A DNA stretch of 40,714 nt, from positions 1 to 40,714 of the forward strand of contig JADKCY010000045.1 in NCBI GenBank assembly GCA_016718605.1. The letters run 5' to 3'. Each line of letters opens with the position of its first letter. Within the stretch, counting starts at the first letter, position 1. The DNA comes from Lysobacterales bacterium (lineage in GTDB: Bacteria > Pseudomonadota > Gammaproteobacteria > Xanthomonadales > Xanthomonadaceae). The position numbers were made by a program, and so were the translations under genes. Below, in pieces: positions 20,431-29,428 of the stretch. The notes under the pieces are model-generated. The model made no database searches and was not told the DNA's origin. It worked only from the letters and a program-made list of their open reading frames with translations.

Positions 20431-21095
20431 TGCCAAACCTTGTTGCTAGTAGTGTTTTCCAGGATCTCGGCGTAGGCACGAGCCTAACGAAAACGCTAGG
20501 TTTCACGCCGGCCGATGGGTCGTCTGCGGTATTGCTGCTTCTGCTTGGTGACGTAGGGTCATCGGTTAGCTCTATCACGGGCTACACGCTTGGCGGGGTC
20601 ACTGCGAACGTCAACAGCCTCAGATATGAGGTGTGGATTCGCAACGCCATCACTGGGTCGCCGACGACCGCATCGATTACACTGAGCGTAAGCACGTATT
20701 GCTTCTGCGCCGCGCTGAACTTCGATGACAGTGTGACTTTTGTTCAGCTCACAGCCAAGTTCCTCGGCAACAACACGACTCCGGGTATAAACGGCGGGTC
20801 AGACGACGACATAACAGTCGGCGCTAATTCCTTTGTTGGGCTGTGCGTTGTGGCGAACTTCTCGCGAACGTGGTCGGCCGCCCTGCCAAGTGGCTTTGCC
20901 TTCCTCAACGGAGCAGCCACTGATTTGCAGATGGTCTATGACGCTGACGCTGGTGCCGCAGGAACAATACAGCCTAGCGCAACAATTGACACCGCGAGCT
21001 ATTGGGAAGCCTCGACGCTTGAGCTGTCTGGGGCAGGCGGTGGTCCTGTAGTGCCAGTCGTTGCAGCTACGTTGCTGCGCATGATGAACAACTGA
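20430..21095 (+). CDS. Beta-rich virion protein, hypothetical
   Basis: 221 residues, MPNLVASSVFQDLGVGTSLTKTLGFTPADG. Alternating Ser/Thr/Gly/Val strands (ITGYTLGGVTANVNSLRYEVWIR...) suggest an all-beta jelly-roll-like protein. Overlaps the previous gene by one base (TAATG) and is followed by a terminator, so the two form one unit. Likely a surface protein of the virion; not recognised. Confidence 0.55.
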   Translation: MPNLVASSVFQDLGVGTSLTKTLGFTPADGSSAVLLLLLGDVGSSVSSITGYTLGGVTANVNSLRYEVWIRNAITGSPTTASITLSVSTYCFCAALNFDDSVTFVQLTAKFLGNNTTPGINGGSDDDITVGANSFVGLCVVANFSRTWSAALPSGFAFLNGAATDLQMVYDADAGAAGTIQPSATIDTASYWEASTLELSGAGGGPVVPVVAATLLRMMNN

Positions 21096-21120
21096 CCCCG
21101 ACTCACACACGAACACTCAC

Positions 21121-21145
21121 AACCCGGCCCTGTGCCGGGTTTTTG
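21121..21145 (+). terminator. Rho-independent terminator
   Basis: AACCCGGC-CCTGT-GCCGGGTT stem followed by TTTTT. It falls between the beta-rich protein gene and the next structural gene; Q-type antitermination would allow read-through. Confidence 0.8.
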
Positions 21146-21163
21146 CTTTTCTGAGGCATGTAA

Positions 21164-21817
21164 ATGCGATACCTGAAACAAAGCACTGCGACAACGCTGC
21201 TCATCGGCCCGATGCTCGACGCGACGGATGGCGTAACCGCCGAAACCGCGTTGACCATTTCCCAGGCCGACGTGTTGCTGTGGAAAGAGGGCGGCACGAC
21301 GCTCGCGCAGAAAAACGAGTCCACGAGCTGCACGCATCGCAGTAACGGCCTCTACACCTGCCCGATCAACACGACCGACACCAACACGCTCGGCACGCTG
21401 GTGGTCAGCGTTGCGGAGTCGGGCGCTGTGCCGATTCGCTTGGACTACACAGTCGTTACCGCGAACGTCTATGACTCGCTGTTCGGTGCGGGCACCGACA
21501 AGCTTGAAGTGGACATCGTGCAGACGGGTGGCAGCGCCACGGGCGGCAGCAACCTCGCAGCCTCTACGCTCGGCATCATTCGCGGGTTGTCGGACAACAC
21601 GGCATTTACGGCGACGACGACCATCATGGAGTCGGACACCATTACCGAGGCGACAGCGGATCACTTCATCGGTCGCGTGATCGTGTTCACGACCGGCGCA
21701 CTGCTCGGACAGGCGACGGAAATCACAGACTACGCGCTCAACGGTGGTCGTGGGCGGTTCACGTTTGTTGCGCTGACGGAAGCTGTACCGAACGATTCTG
21801 ACTTTGTAATCGTCTGA
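21164..21817 (+). CDS. Phage structural protein, hypothetical
   Basis: 217 residues, MRYLKQSTATTLLIGPMLDATDGVTAETALTISQADV. The N-terminal block (ATDGVTAETALTISQADVLLWKEGG) and the end, FIGRVIVFTTGALLGQATEITDY, are repeatedly found in phage virion proteins that accompany head genes. Mostly beta. Precise role unknown. Confidence 0.65.
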   Translation: MRYLKQSTATTLLIGPMLDATDGVTAETALTISQADVLLWKEGGTTLAQKNESTSCTHRSNGLYTCPINTTDTNTLGTLVVSVAESGAVPIRLDYTVVTANVYDSLFGAGTDKLEVDIVQTGGSATGGSNLAASTLGIIRGLSDNTAFTATTTIMESDTITEATADHFIGRVIVFTTGALLGQATEITDYALNGGRGRFTFVALTEAVPNDSDFVIV

Positions 21818-21827
21818 GGCTGCCGCT

Positions 21828-22619
21828 ATGGCCTCGCTCGCAACCGCGAGGACGCGTCTAAGTTTATACGGCGGCCCATTACGGCCGGGCGGCGACTTCC
21901 TTTCACGCGTCACGCCGACTGACTTTGCGGTCAGTGACACGTGGTCGGTCACGCTCACGGAAGCTGCGCCGGTTATCGACGCGTTCACGGCGCGCGACGG
22001 CTATACATCGACGTTCTCCAAACTATCGCTATCGGGCGTACCGCAGCGATTTGGCGGCGACTTCACCAAGGAAGTCATTTCAACCGCCACGATCGATGTC
22101 ACGGATACGTGGCTTGCGACGCTGACGGAAGACCCGGTTGATTCCAACGAGATCGTTGGACTCGACGACTGGCGCGCGTCGCTGACGGAAACGATCAACC
22201 TGCGCAACAACGCAGCGGTGACGGATTCCTGGCCCGTTACGTTCAGCGAAACTATTGGCCTGCTGCAAGCCGGCGTGCTGCTGCAGTCCGTCACAGACAC
22301 GTGGTCAGTGACGCTGACCGAGGGCACTGCGGACGTTCGCGTGTCGCTCGATGTCACGGACACGCTGTCAGCGACATGGACCGAAGCGGCAGCGACGGTC
22401 GATACGCCGCTAGAGATCCTGGCGGTCACTGACGACTGGCTAGTGACGTACAGCGGCGAGGAAGCATCGCTGGGCATCTTCGCGGGCATCGTGCCGATTA
22501 CGGCCGAGGACGCGTGGAACGTCGCGATTAACGACACGGGCGCGCGCTCTGTGACGCAGCCGGTGGGCGCGATCAAGTTCCGCATCACCGCCCCGCATAT
22601 CAGGTTCGAGTTTGTATGA
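21828..22619 (+). CDS. DTW-repeat virion protein (eight repeats)
   Basis: 263 residues built from about eight diverged copies of a unit centred on VTDTWSVTLTE (e.g. SDTWSVTLTE, TDTWLATLTE, TDSWPVTFSE, TDTWSVTLTE, TDTLSATWTE, TDDWLVTYSG). The N-terminal part also holds the pair TRLSLYGGPLRPGGDF and SKLSLSGVPQRFGGDF, an older duplication. Spacing of about 25 residues suggests a beta-repeat rod. A paralogue lies at 28589-29374. No family name known to me; probably a virion decoration or fibre. Confidence 0.6.
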   Translation: MASLATARTRLSLYGGPLRPGGDFLSRVTPTDFAVSDTWSVTLTEAAPVIDAFTARDGYTSTFSKLSLSGVPQRFGGDFTKEVISTATIDVTDTWLATLTEDPVDSNEIVGLDDWRASLTETINLRNNAAVTDSWPVTFSETIGLLQAGVLLQSVTDTWSVTLTEGTADVRVSLDVTDTLSATWTEAAATVDTPLEILAVTDDWLVTYSGEEASLGIFAGIVPITAEDAWNVAINDTGARSVTQPVGAIKFRITAPHIRFEFV

Positions 22620-22858
22620 GCGATGACGTGAACGGCATTCGGATGGATGTCGAGTTTTTCTGGCTCTCGAAATACGAAGGCGACCGCAGCGCAAGGGATG
22701 CACTGCCGCCATTACCCGACGACGTTTACGAACTGCGAAAGCTCTGCGAGCGATTGCAGGGCGAATTGTATGGGCTGCGTGCGGATTTGACCGACCCGCA
22801 GTGTGTGGAAATTGTTGCTGGCGGGGATTCGCTGGCTGTTTGCAATTGGAGAAAGTGA
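22616..22858 (+). CDS. Small hypothetical protein
   Basis: 80 residues, MSDDVNGIRMDVEFFWLSKYEGD, with a helical segment DVYELRKLCERLQGELYGLRADL. ATGA overlap with the previous gene, and the stop ends one base before the next ATG. Unknown. Confidence 0.55.
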   Translation: MSDDVNGIRMDVEFFWLSKYEGDRSARDALPPLPDDVYELRKLCERLQGELYGLRADLTDPQCVEIVAGGDSLAVCNWRK

Positions 22859-22859
22859 C

Positions 22860-23240
22860 ATGGCTCTGACTAACGCGGGCGCAATCGAACTCGCAAAACT
22901 GGCGATTGCCGACAGCGGCACCGCCATCAACAACACGAATGCCTACCTCGGTGTCGGTGACAGCTCGACGGCGTTCAGCGCCGCGCACACCGATCTGCAG
23001 GCGGCGTCCAACAAGTCCCGCAAGGGCATGGAAGCGACCTACCCGCAGCGTTCCAGCGGTGCACTGACGTTCCGCAGCCTGTGGGGCACGTCTGAGGGCA
23101 ATCACGCTTGGGCCGAGTGGGGCGTGTTCAACGCTTCGACTTCGGGTGTGATGTGGTCGCGCAAGGTTGAGGCGCTCGGAACGAAGACTAGCTCGCAATC
23201 CTGGCAGCTCACGGCGACCTGCACTCTCGCGGCGGCGTAA
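22860..23240 (+). CDS. Phage virion/tail protein, hypothetical
   Basis: 126 residues from MALTNAGAIELAKLAIADSG. AAHTDLQAASNKSRKGMEATYP, TFRSLWGTSEGNHAWAEWGVFN and KTSSQSWQLTATCTLA match a conserved phage protein family seen near head and tail genes, with no assigned function. The start at 22860 follows GAGAAAGTGAC; the longer 22803 start overlaps the neighbour. Confidence 0.65.
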   Translation: MALTNAGAIELAKLAIADSGTAINNTNAYLGVGDSSTAFSAAHTDLQAASNKSRKGMEATYPQRSSGALTFRSLWGTSEGNHAWAEWGVFNASTSGVMWSRKVEALGTKTSSQSWQLTATCTLAAA

Positions 23241-23557
23241 TGAGCACGGTTAACGAGGCGAGCACATGCACGGTGCGTGCTCGCTTCTATTCGCCTGCCA
23301 GTGTGCCAGTGCAGCCGACGACAGCACGCTGGACGCTGCGCGACACGACCAACGGGCGGTTGTTGCAGGACTGGACCGACATCACGGTCATCGATGTCTA
23401 CGCTGACATAACCGTTCCTGCGCAGTTGAACGTGATCCAGAACGACCGTGTTCGCTATCAGGAACACGCGCTGTCAGTGCAGGCAAACGTGGGCGATACA
23501 GAGCAGTACACCGACGAGGTGCGCTACAAGGTCAAGAACCTTAGCGCATTCAAGTAG
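23240..23557 (+). CDS. Beta-rich hypothetical structural protein
   Basis: 105 residues, MSTVNEASTCTVRARFYSPASVPVQPTTARWTLRD. The pattern of strands (ARWTLRD..NGRLLQDWTDI...VYADITVPAQ) suggests an immunoglobulin-like fold. One-base overlaps (TAATG, and GTG after TA) with both neighbours. Unknown role, likely virion. Confidence 0.6.
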   Translation: MSTVNEASTCTVRARFYSPASVPVQPTTARWTLRDTTNGRLLQDWTDITVIDVYADITVPAQLNVIQNDRVRYQEHALSVQANVGDTEQYTDEVRYKVKNLSAFK

Positions 23558-23877
23558 TGTCAGCGCCGGTTGGCAACAAGAACGCAGCGCGCGGCAATTG
23601 GGCGCGTATTGCGTTGAAAGAGGCGCTTAAGCGTCGCGATGCCAAGCTAAACCTACCGTTTGACGGCACGTTAGAAAAGATCCTTGACGATTACGTTGAG
23701 GAAGCCGTGAACGGCAACGCTGACACGCGGCGTGACCTGATGGATCGCATGTGGGGCAAGCCTCACCAGTCGGTAGCAATTGACGGCGACGGCGAGGGCG
23801 GGCCGGTGCTGTATCAAAAAGTGGAGCGGCTGATTGTCCGACCTAAAGCTGAGAATCCCGACAGCGGAAGTATTTGA
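23557..23877 (+). CDS. Terminase small subunit, putative
   Basis: 106 residues from GTG 23557: SAPVGNKNAARGNWARIALKEAL. PVGNK.AARGNWARIALKEALKR at the N-terminus and RDLMDRMWGKPHQSVAIDG near the end resemble the small proteins that sit ahead of P22-type large terminases. It would recognise the packaging start site and regulate the large subunit. It overlaps the large subunit gene by 44 bases. The assignment rests on context and the N-terminal pattern. Confidence 0.6.
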   Translation: MSAPVGNKNAARGNWARIALKEALKRRDAKLNLPFDGTLEKILDDYVEEAVNGNADTRRDLMDRMWGKPHQSVAIDGDGEGGPVLYQKVERLIVRPKAENPDSGSI

Positions 23878-25168
23878 GCCGCTGTTAAAGCCTGCGCGCT
23901 ACAAAGGCGCACACGGCGGCCGAGGAAGTGGGAAAAGCCACTTTTTCGGCGGGCTTCTCGTAGAGGATTGCTTGGCAGAGCCTGGAATCAGCGGCGAAGG
24001 AATGCGCGCTGTTTGCATTCGCGAAGTCCAGAAGGATCTAGCGCAGTCGTCAAAGTTGCTTGTTGAAGGAAAGCTCAACGAGATGCGACTAGGCGAGCGC
24101 GACGGTTTCAAGGTTTTTCGCGACGCGATCACGACCCCTAAAGATGGAATCATCATCTTTAAGGGCATGAACGACTACACGGCCGACTCGATCAAATCGC
24201 TTGAAGGTTTCAAGCGGTCATGGTGGGAGGAAGCGCAAACCGCTACGGGGCATTCGCTGCAACTGTTGCGGCCTACGCTTCGCGCAGAGGGCGCGGAACG
24301 CTGGTTTAGCTGGAATCCTCGTCGCAAGACGGACCCGATTGACGTGCTGCTTCGCGGCACCGATACGCCGACTGGCGCAGTGGTGGTGCGCGCCAACTGG
24401 CGCGATAACCCGTGGTTTACGTCAGAACTTGAGCAAGAGCGCCGCGACTGCGAGCGCCTCAACCCTGACCAATACCCGCACATTTGGGAAGGTGGATACG
24501 TGGCCGTTTTGGATGGCGCGTACTACGCCAAATCGCTGAACGAAGCGCGCAAGGCTGGCCGCATTGGCCGCGTCGCCGCTGATCCGCTGATGACCGTTCG
24601 CCTGATATTCGATATCGGCGGGACTGGCGCACGGGCTGACGCAGTGTCTATTTGGGCTGCGCAGTTCATCGGTCGCGAGATCCGCGCAATCGACTATTAC
24701 GAAGCAGTCGGCCAACCGCTTGCAACGCATGTCGAGTGGATGCGCAGCCGTGGCTACACGCCGACTCGCGCACAAATATGGCTCCCGCACGACGGCGAGT
24801 CAAACGACAAAGTTTACGACGTGTCGTATGAGTCGGCTTTGAAGAAAGCCGGCTATGACGTGTCAGTGGTTCCTAACCAGGGCAAGGGCGCTGCAAAGCA
24901 GCGCATCGAAACTGCGCGAAGGCTGTTCCCTTCCATCTGGTTCAACGAAGAAACGACGCACGGCGGCATTGACGCTATCGGCTGGTATCACGAGCGCAAA
25001 GACGATGCGCGCGGTATTGGCTTGGGGCCTGAGCACGACTGGTCAAGCCACGCGGCTGACAGTTTCGGCCTGATGTGCGTCGTAGCGGACAACGTATTTA
25101 GTGAAACAGTCGATCACAAGCAAGTGATCGCCAACACGTTCAAGGCGTTTAGACGGCAACATGGCTAA
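23834..25168 (+). CDS. terL: Terminase large subunit
   Basis: 444 residues from TTG 23834 (GGAG upstream; no ATG fits). DNA-packaging motor: Walker A GGRGSGKS at 28-35, Walker B region RSWWEEAQ at 128-135, a coupling-motif region after it, and a C-terminal RNase-H-like nuclease beginning LIFDIGGTGARAD at about 257-269 with the first acidic residue. The arrangement is that of phage Terminase_3/6 proteins. The portal gene overlaps its end by 8 bases. P22-type relatives package by headful cutting, which would suit a circularly permuted map. Confidence 0.9.
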   Translation: MSDLKLRIPTAEVFEPLLKPARYKGAHGGRGSGKSHFFGGLLVEDCLAEPGISGEGMRAVCIREVQKDLAQSSKLLVEGKLNEMRLGERDGFKVFRDAITTPKDGIIIFKGMNDYTADSIKSLEGFKRSWWEEAQTATGHSLQLLRPTLRAEGAERWFSWNPRRKTDPIDVLLRGTDTPTGAVVVRANWRDNPWFTSELEQERRDCERLNPDQYPHIWEGGYVAVLDGAYYAKSLNEARKAGRIGRVAADPLMTVRLIFDIGGTGARADAVSIWAAQFIGREIRAIDYYEAVGQPLATHVEWMRSRGYTPTRAQIWLPHDGESNDKVYDVSYESALKKAGYDVSVVPNQGKGAAKQRIETARRLFPSIWFNEETTHGGIDAIGWYHERKDDARGIGLGPEHDWSSHAADSFGLMCVVADNVFSETVDHKQVIANTFKAFRRQHG

Positions 25169-27380
25169 AGCAAAGAAAGACAAAAAGGATTTGCTGACGC
25201 GCATCCGTCAACGCTACAAAACGATGGTCGAGGCGGATCAGGACAACCGTCGCGACGCGATGGAGGATCTGAAGTTCGCGCTGCGTCCAGGAGAGCAGTG
25301 GGACGAACACCAGAAGAAAGAGCGCGGTGACAGGCCGTGCTATGAATTCAACAAGATCCGCGTGACCGGCAAGCGCATCGTCAACGACATGCGCGCTAAT
25401 CGCCCACAAGGCAAGGTGCGCGCGGTTGAGGATGGCGACAAGGCCGCAGCGGAGGCCCTTGAAGGACTTGCGCGCAACCTGTGGCACGTCTCGGACGGCG
25501 ATACCGTCATCGACTACGCAGGCGAATATCAGGTGTTTGGCGGCATGGGCGCGTGGCGCGTTGTCGTCGATTACGCCGATGACGACATGTTCACGCAAGA
25601 CATTCGCGTGGAGGCGTTGCGTAACCCGTTTTGCCTGTACGCCGACCCGTCAGCGTCGGACCCGATCAAACGCGATGCGATGGACTGGCTGCTGACTGAG
25701 AAGATCAGCAAAACCGAGTATGAGCGCAAGTGGCCCAAGGCCGAGGTGATCGAGTTCGAATCTACGGAATTCGACGATGACGGCGAGTGGGATTCAGACG
25801 AGCGCGTGCGAATCTGTGAGTATTGGTACAAGGAAGCAGTCGAGCGCAAAATTCTCCTGCTGTCCGATGGCCGCACGGTTCGCGAAGAAGACTTGACGGC
25901 TGAAGTCGTTGCGCAAATGGGCGCAGCGGGCTTGACGGTCATCAAGGATCGCACGGTCCAATCACACGACATCTATATGTGCATCGCCTCGGGCGAAGCC
26001 ATATTGGAAGGCCCGACCAAGTTCGTCGGAAAGCAATTCCCGTTTGTCGTCGTGTACGGCGAATGGGTCGTCATCGACGGCAAGCCGCATTGGTGCGGTA
26101 TCACGCGATTCGCGAAGGATGCGCAGCGGTCGTACAACGTCAGCCGCACGGCGATTACTGAGGCGATTGCGAGCGCACCGCAAGCCAAGTACATGATGAC
26201 GCCTGAGCAGGTGCAAGGCTTAGAGCAGCAATGGGCGGTAGCGCACAAAGAGAACCACCCGTACCTGCTGTACAACAACGACCCGAAAGCCTCGGCCATG
26301 CCGCAGCGCATGGGCGGGCCGGAAGTGCCGGTCGCGCTGATTCAGGAATCACAGATCGCGTCTGAGGAAATCAAGTCGGTTACCGGCATCTTTGACGCAT
26401 CGCTGGGTAATCGTTCAAACGAACAGACCGGCATCGCGATTCGTGCGCGTCAAGCTCAGGGCGAAATTGCGACGTTTAACTACGCCGACAACATGGCGAA
26501 GGGCATCCGCCGCACTTGGGAAATCCTGATAGACATCATCCCGAAGGTGTACGACACCGAGAGGATGGTTCGCGTGCTGGGCGTCGATGGCGCGGAGAAG
26601 TTCGTCAAGATCAACGGCCCTGATGAGTCCGGGCAGGTGCTGGATATCACGCGCGGCAAGTATGACGTTGCGGTCACGACCGGCCCCGGATTCAGCACAC
26701 AGCGCGAGATGGCCGCAGAGATTTACACGCAGATGGTGCAGGCCAACCCGGCGCTGTTCCAGATCGCGGGCGATTTGATCTTCAAGGCGATGGACTTGCC
26801 TTACAGCGACAAGATGGCCGAGCGCATGAAAGCCATGCTGCCGCCGCAGATCCAGAAGATCGAAGCCGAAGGCAAGCAAGTGCCGCCCGAAGCGATGGCC
26901 GCACTGGCGCAGGCTGACCAGATGATGCAGCAAGTGCAGCAGATGTCGCAGCTTGTGCAGGAAGCGGCGGCTGAGGCCGAGACCGGCAAGGCTGACGCTG
27001 AAAAGGCGAAGGCCGAGGTACGCATGGAGCAGGCCAACTTGAAGACGCTGCAGGCGCAGCTCGACAAAGAGGTGGCCGAATTCCAGAAGCTGGTCGCGGA
27101 AACGCAGACGCAGATGCTGGAGCAGAAGGTGGCGAGCGACGCCGATTCGGCCATCAAGACCGAGGACGCTGGCGTGGCCGAGAAGTGGGCAAAGATCGAG
27201 CAGTCGGTGGCCGAGTACATGAAGCAGGCCGTGCAGGCGCTCGCGACGATCCAGGCGCAGGCCGCGCCGCAGGTGGTTGTGGCGAACGCCCCGCGTAGGC
27301 GTGTCGCGCGTATTCGTCGCGTCAACGGCGAACTGATTGGCGAGATGCAGGACGTTGAAGATCAGGTAGCGCAGTCTTGA
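25161..27380 (+). CDS. Portal protein, P22 gp1-like
   Basis: 739 residues, MAKAKKDKKDLLTRIRQRYKTMVEADQDNRRDAMEDLKF, close to P22 portal length (725). It shows the P22_portal pattern: RPGEQWDE..., RPCYEFNKIRVTGKRIVNDMR, FCLYADPSASDP, and SVTGIFDASLGNRSNEQTG. The C-terminal approximately 170 residues are a long Gln/Ala/Glu-rich helix (coiled-coil barrel region). It forms the dodecameric vertex ring for DNA entry and exit. Confidence 0.9.
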   Translation: MAKAKKDKKDLLTRIRQRYKTMVEADQDNRRDAMEDLKFALRPGEQWDEHQKKERGDRPCYEFNKIRVTGKRIVNDMRANRPQGKVRAVEDGDKAAAEALEGLARNLWHVSDGDTVIDYAGEYQVFGGMGAWRVVVDYADDDMFTQDIRVEALRNPFCLYADPSASDPIKRDAMDWLLTEKISKTEYERKWPKAEVIEFESTEFDDDGEWDSDERVRICEYWYKEAVERKILLLSDGRTVREEDLTAEVVAQMGAAGLTVIKDRTVQSHDIYMCIASGEAILEGPTKFVGKQFPFVVVYGEWVVIDGKPHWCGITRFAKDAQRSYNVSRTAITEAIASAPQAKYMMTPEQVQGLEQQWAVAHKENHPYLLYNNDPKASAMPQRMGGPEVPVALIQESQIASEEIKSVTGIFDASLGNRSNEQTGIAIRARQAQGEIATFNYADNMAKGIRRTWEILIDIIPKVYDTERMVRVLGVDGAEKFVKINGPDESGQVLDITRGKYDVAVTTGPGFSTQREMAAEIYTQMVQANPALFQIAGDLIFKAMDLPYSDKMAERMKAMLPPQIQKIEAEGKQVPPEAMAALAQADQMMQQVQQMSQLVQEAAAEAETGKADAEKAKAEVRMEQANLKTLQAQLDKEVAEFQKLVAETQTQMLEQKVASDADSAIKTEDAGVAEKWAKIEQSVAEYMKQAVQALATIQAQAAPQVVVANAPRRRVARIRRVNGELIGEMQDVEDQVAQS

Positions 27381-28576
27381 ATAACTTGAAACCTTGGCAT
27401 CGAACAATCCGCAAGAACACGCGGCCGACCGATCCGATCAACATGGATCGGATCGAGCGGTGGCTGGGCGCGGACAAGATGTTGCACCTGCAGCGCAGTA
27501 TGCGCGGCTGGTACGGTGCGCCCATCAATGTTCGCGATCTGCCCGGCAGCGTGTGGATCACGAAGGACGGCGACTTTATTGGCAAGTTCGGACGCGGCGG
27601 CTTTGCCTCGGCCTACGATGCGTTCGAGGATCACCTGAGGCGCAGTTGGCGCGAACTGAGCAAGCCGCAGTATGGCATCGCTCATGCTGGATTCACGTCG
27701 ATCAGCGATGCGCTGGCACGCGCTTCCTCTGGCAATTCGCAGAATCTGAACGGCACGATCAGCAAGGCGGGACCGACGAAGGTCGTCGGCTCGGCTAGCT
27801 CACTGTGGCGCGTCGGCACTCAACCCATCGCAGGAGCCGCCGGCGCGGCCGCACCGGGTGGCACTGCGCATGTGAAATCCAACACCGGGGCGATGGCGTT
27901 CAACAACCCGTCATCCGGTACGCTGCACCTCGTCGGCGCTGACTTCTCGGCATCCATCATCAATAACGCTGTGATGCTGTACGACCGGCTGTTCTCGGTT
28001 GCAAAGACCATTGCGAGCGTGGCGAACGAATCGGTAACTGGCGTCCCGACTCGCTATCAATCCAGCACCGCGACGACGGAGGATTATGCGGGCGGGAACT
28101 TCCTGTTCATGGAAGTGGGCGCGACGGCGTATGCGAACACTGCGCACAATTGGGGCGTGGCAGGCGGCTCGAACGAGTGCCTGTATCGGAATCAGGCGGG
28201 CACGGACAATTCGATTCTGCCGGTGCTGGCTGGCAATCCCGGCGGCGTTGCGACCATCGCAGACCGATTCGATATGCCGGTCAATACATGGTTTGCACCA
28301 CTCGCTTCGGGCGACACGGGCATCATGGACTTGGCGCAGATGCGCTGTTCGGCTTCGGTCGCGACGGGTGCGCTGAATTTCGTGATCGGCCATCCCATCG
28401 GGATTATGGCTTTCCCGGTCATCAACTCACTGCTGCCGTTTGACTGGCTGACCAATCGTAACCAAGCGCCACGTATTTTCGATAACGCCTGCTTGGCGAT
28501 GTTCGAACTGCCCGCCCCAGCGACCACGGCAACGACCTATACCGGAATGATTTACGCGACGAGCGCGGCCCCGTAA
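27377..28576 (+). CDS. Structural protein, hypothetical
   Basis: 399 residues from TTG 27377 (overlaps the portal stop, TTGA). The N-terminal 110 residues look globular (WLGADKMLHLQRSMRGWYGAPINVRDLPG). The rest is Gly/Ala/Thr-rich and beta-like (VGADFSASIINNAVMLYDRLFSVAK, GALNFVIGHPIGIMAFPVIN), a style seen in phage proteins that line or decorate capsids. Sits between portal and scaffold, where P22 has no gene. Not recognised. Confidence 0.6.
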   Translation: MNNLKPWHRTIRKNTRPTDPINMDRIERWLGADKMLHLQRSMRGWYGAPINVRDLPGSVWITKDGDFIGKFGRGGFASAYDAFEDHLRRSWRELSKPQYGIAHAGFTSISDALARASSGNSQNLNGTISKAGPTKVVGSASSLWRVGTQPIAGAAGAAAPGGTAHVKSNTGAMAFNNPSSGTLHLVGADFSASIINNAVMLYDRLFSVAKTIASVANESVTGVPTRYQSSTATTEDYAGGNFLFMEVGATAYANTAHNWGVAGGSNECLYRNQAGTDNSILPVLAGNPGGVATIADRFDMPVNTWFAPLASGDTGIMDLAQMRCSASVATGALNFVIGHPIGIMAFPVINSLLPFDWLTNRNQAPRIFDNACLAMFELPAPATTATTYTGMIYATSAAP

Positions 28577-28588
28577 GGGCGGTGGCCC

Positions 28589-29374
28589 GTGAGTGACCTG
28601 CGTCGATTTGTCAGGAAATCAGGCCGGCTAGTTTCGTCGCCGATTGCTGGCGGGTGGGCGATTTCGCGCACCAATCGCGATCCGTCGATCCCGAATCTGC
28701 CGCTGGAAACGCTGGCGACGACAGACCGCACGGACTTCGGCCCGTTCTCGCGGCTCTCGCTCGCAGGCGTCTCGCAGCAACTGTACGGCAGCTTCGCCGG
28801 CAAAGCGGACGCCGGAACTTTCCCGGTTGACGTAACCGACACATGGGCGGTGTCGTCAACGGAGACGACCGAGAGTCTGACGCTATCGGCGCTTACCGAT
28901 ACGTGGTCTGTCAGCCTCGCTGATACGGCCGAATTGCTGGCAGCGGCAGAAGTTACCGACACATGGACGGTATCGGTTACCGACTCGGCCGAAGTTGCCG
29001 AAGTTGAAGCGACACAGCCTGCGCAGCCCGAACAGCCCTCCGGCGGTTACGGCGCACTCAACGAATACGACGCATCGCGTCAGCGGAACCGCAGGCGCAA
29101 GCGCCTTGAAGACGACGAAGACGATCCGCCGCCGACTGTTGCGCAGGACGCAACACCGCCGGACACGTCGCGAGACATGGAACTAACGCGGCAACTGGTC
29201 GCGTACTGGTCTGGCGAAGCTGATCGCGAAATGCTGAACCGTCGAGCGCAACGCGCGCTTGACTACGCATTGCGAGCCGAAAGCGTGCTCGCGATGCAGC
29301 TATTTGAACGTGAGTTGATGCGGCAGATGGAGGAGGAAGAAATGGCCTTACTCCTGACGCTGCTCAACGACTGA
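28589..29374 (+). CDS. DTW-repeat protein, paralogue of 21828-22619
   Basis: 261 residues from GTG 28589. Contains SRLSLAGVSQQLYGSF, matching SKLSLSGVPQRFGGDF in the first DTW protein, then three repeats VTDTWAVSSTE, LTDTWSVSLAD, VTDTWTVSVTD. The C-terminal 90 residues differ: an acidic Pro-rich linker (DDEDDPPPTV) and a charged helix (LMRQMEEEEMALLLTLL). Inserted between portal and scaffold. A shared beta-repeat module with a different anchor is the simplest reading. Confidence 0.6.
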   Translation: MSDLRRFVRKSGRLVSSPIAGGWAISRTNRDPSIPNLPLETLATTDRTDFGPFSRLSLAGVSQQLYGSFAGKADAGTFPVDVTDTWAVSSTETTESLTLSALTDTWSVSLADTAELLAAAEVTDTWTVSVTDSAEVAEVEATQPAQPEQPSGGYGALNEYDASRQRNRRRKRLEDDEDDPPPTVAQDATPPDTSRDMELTRQLVAYWSGEADREMLNRRAQRALDYALRAESVLAMQLFERELMRQMEEEEMALLLTLLND

Positions 29375-29428
29375 ATCCGACTTGGGGCGGTTCCCCATGC
29401 AACAGACGCCGTAAGGCGCAAGTAAATC

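Noticed and set aside
20999..21988. 329-codon minus-strand frame, and similar long antisense frames at 22440-23198, 26415-27407 and 12807-13583
   Set aside because: All lie opposite well-supported plus-strand genes, have Arg/His-rich composition and no sensible start or neighbour.
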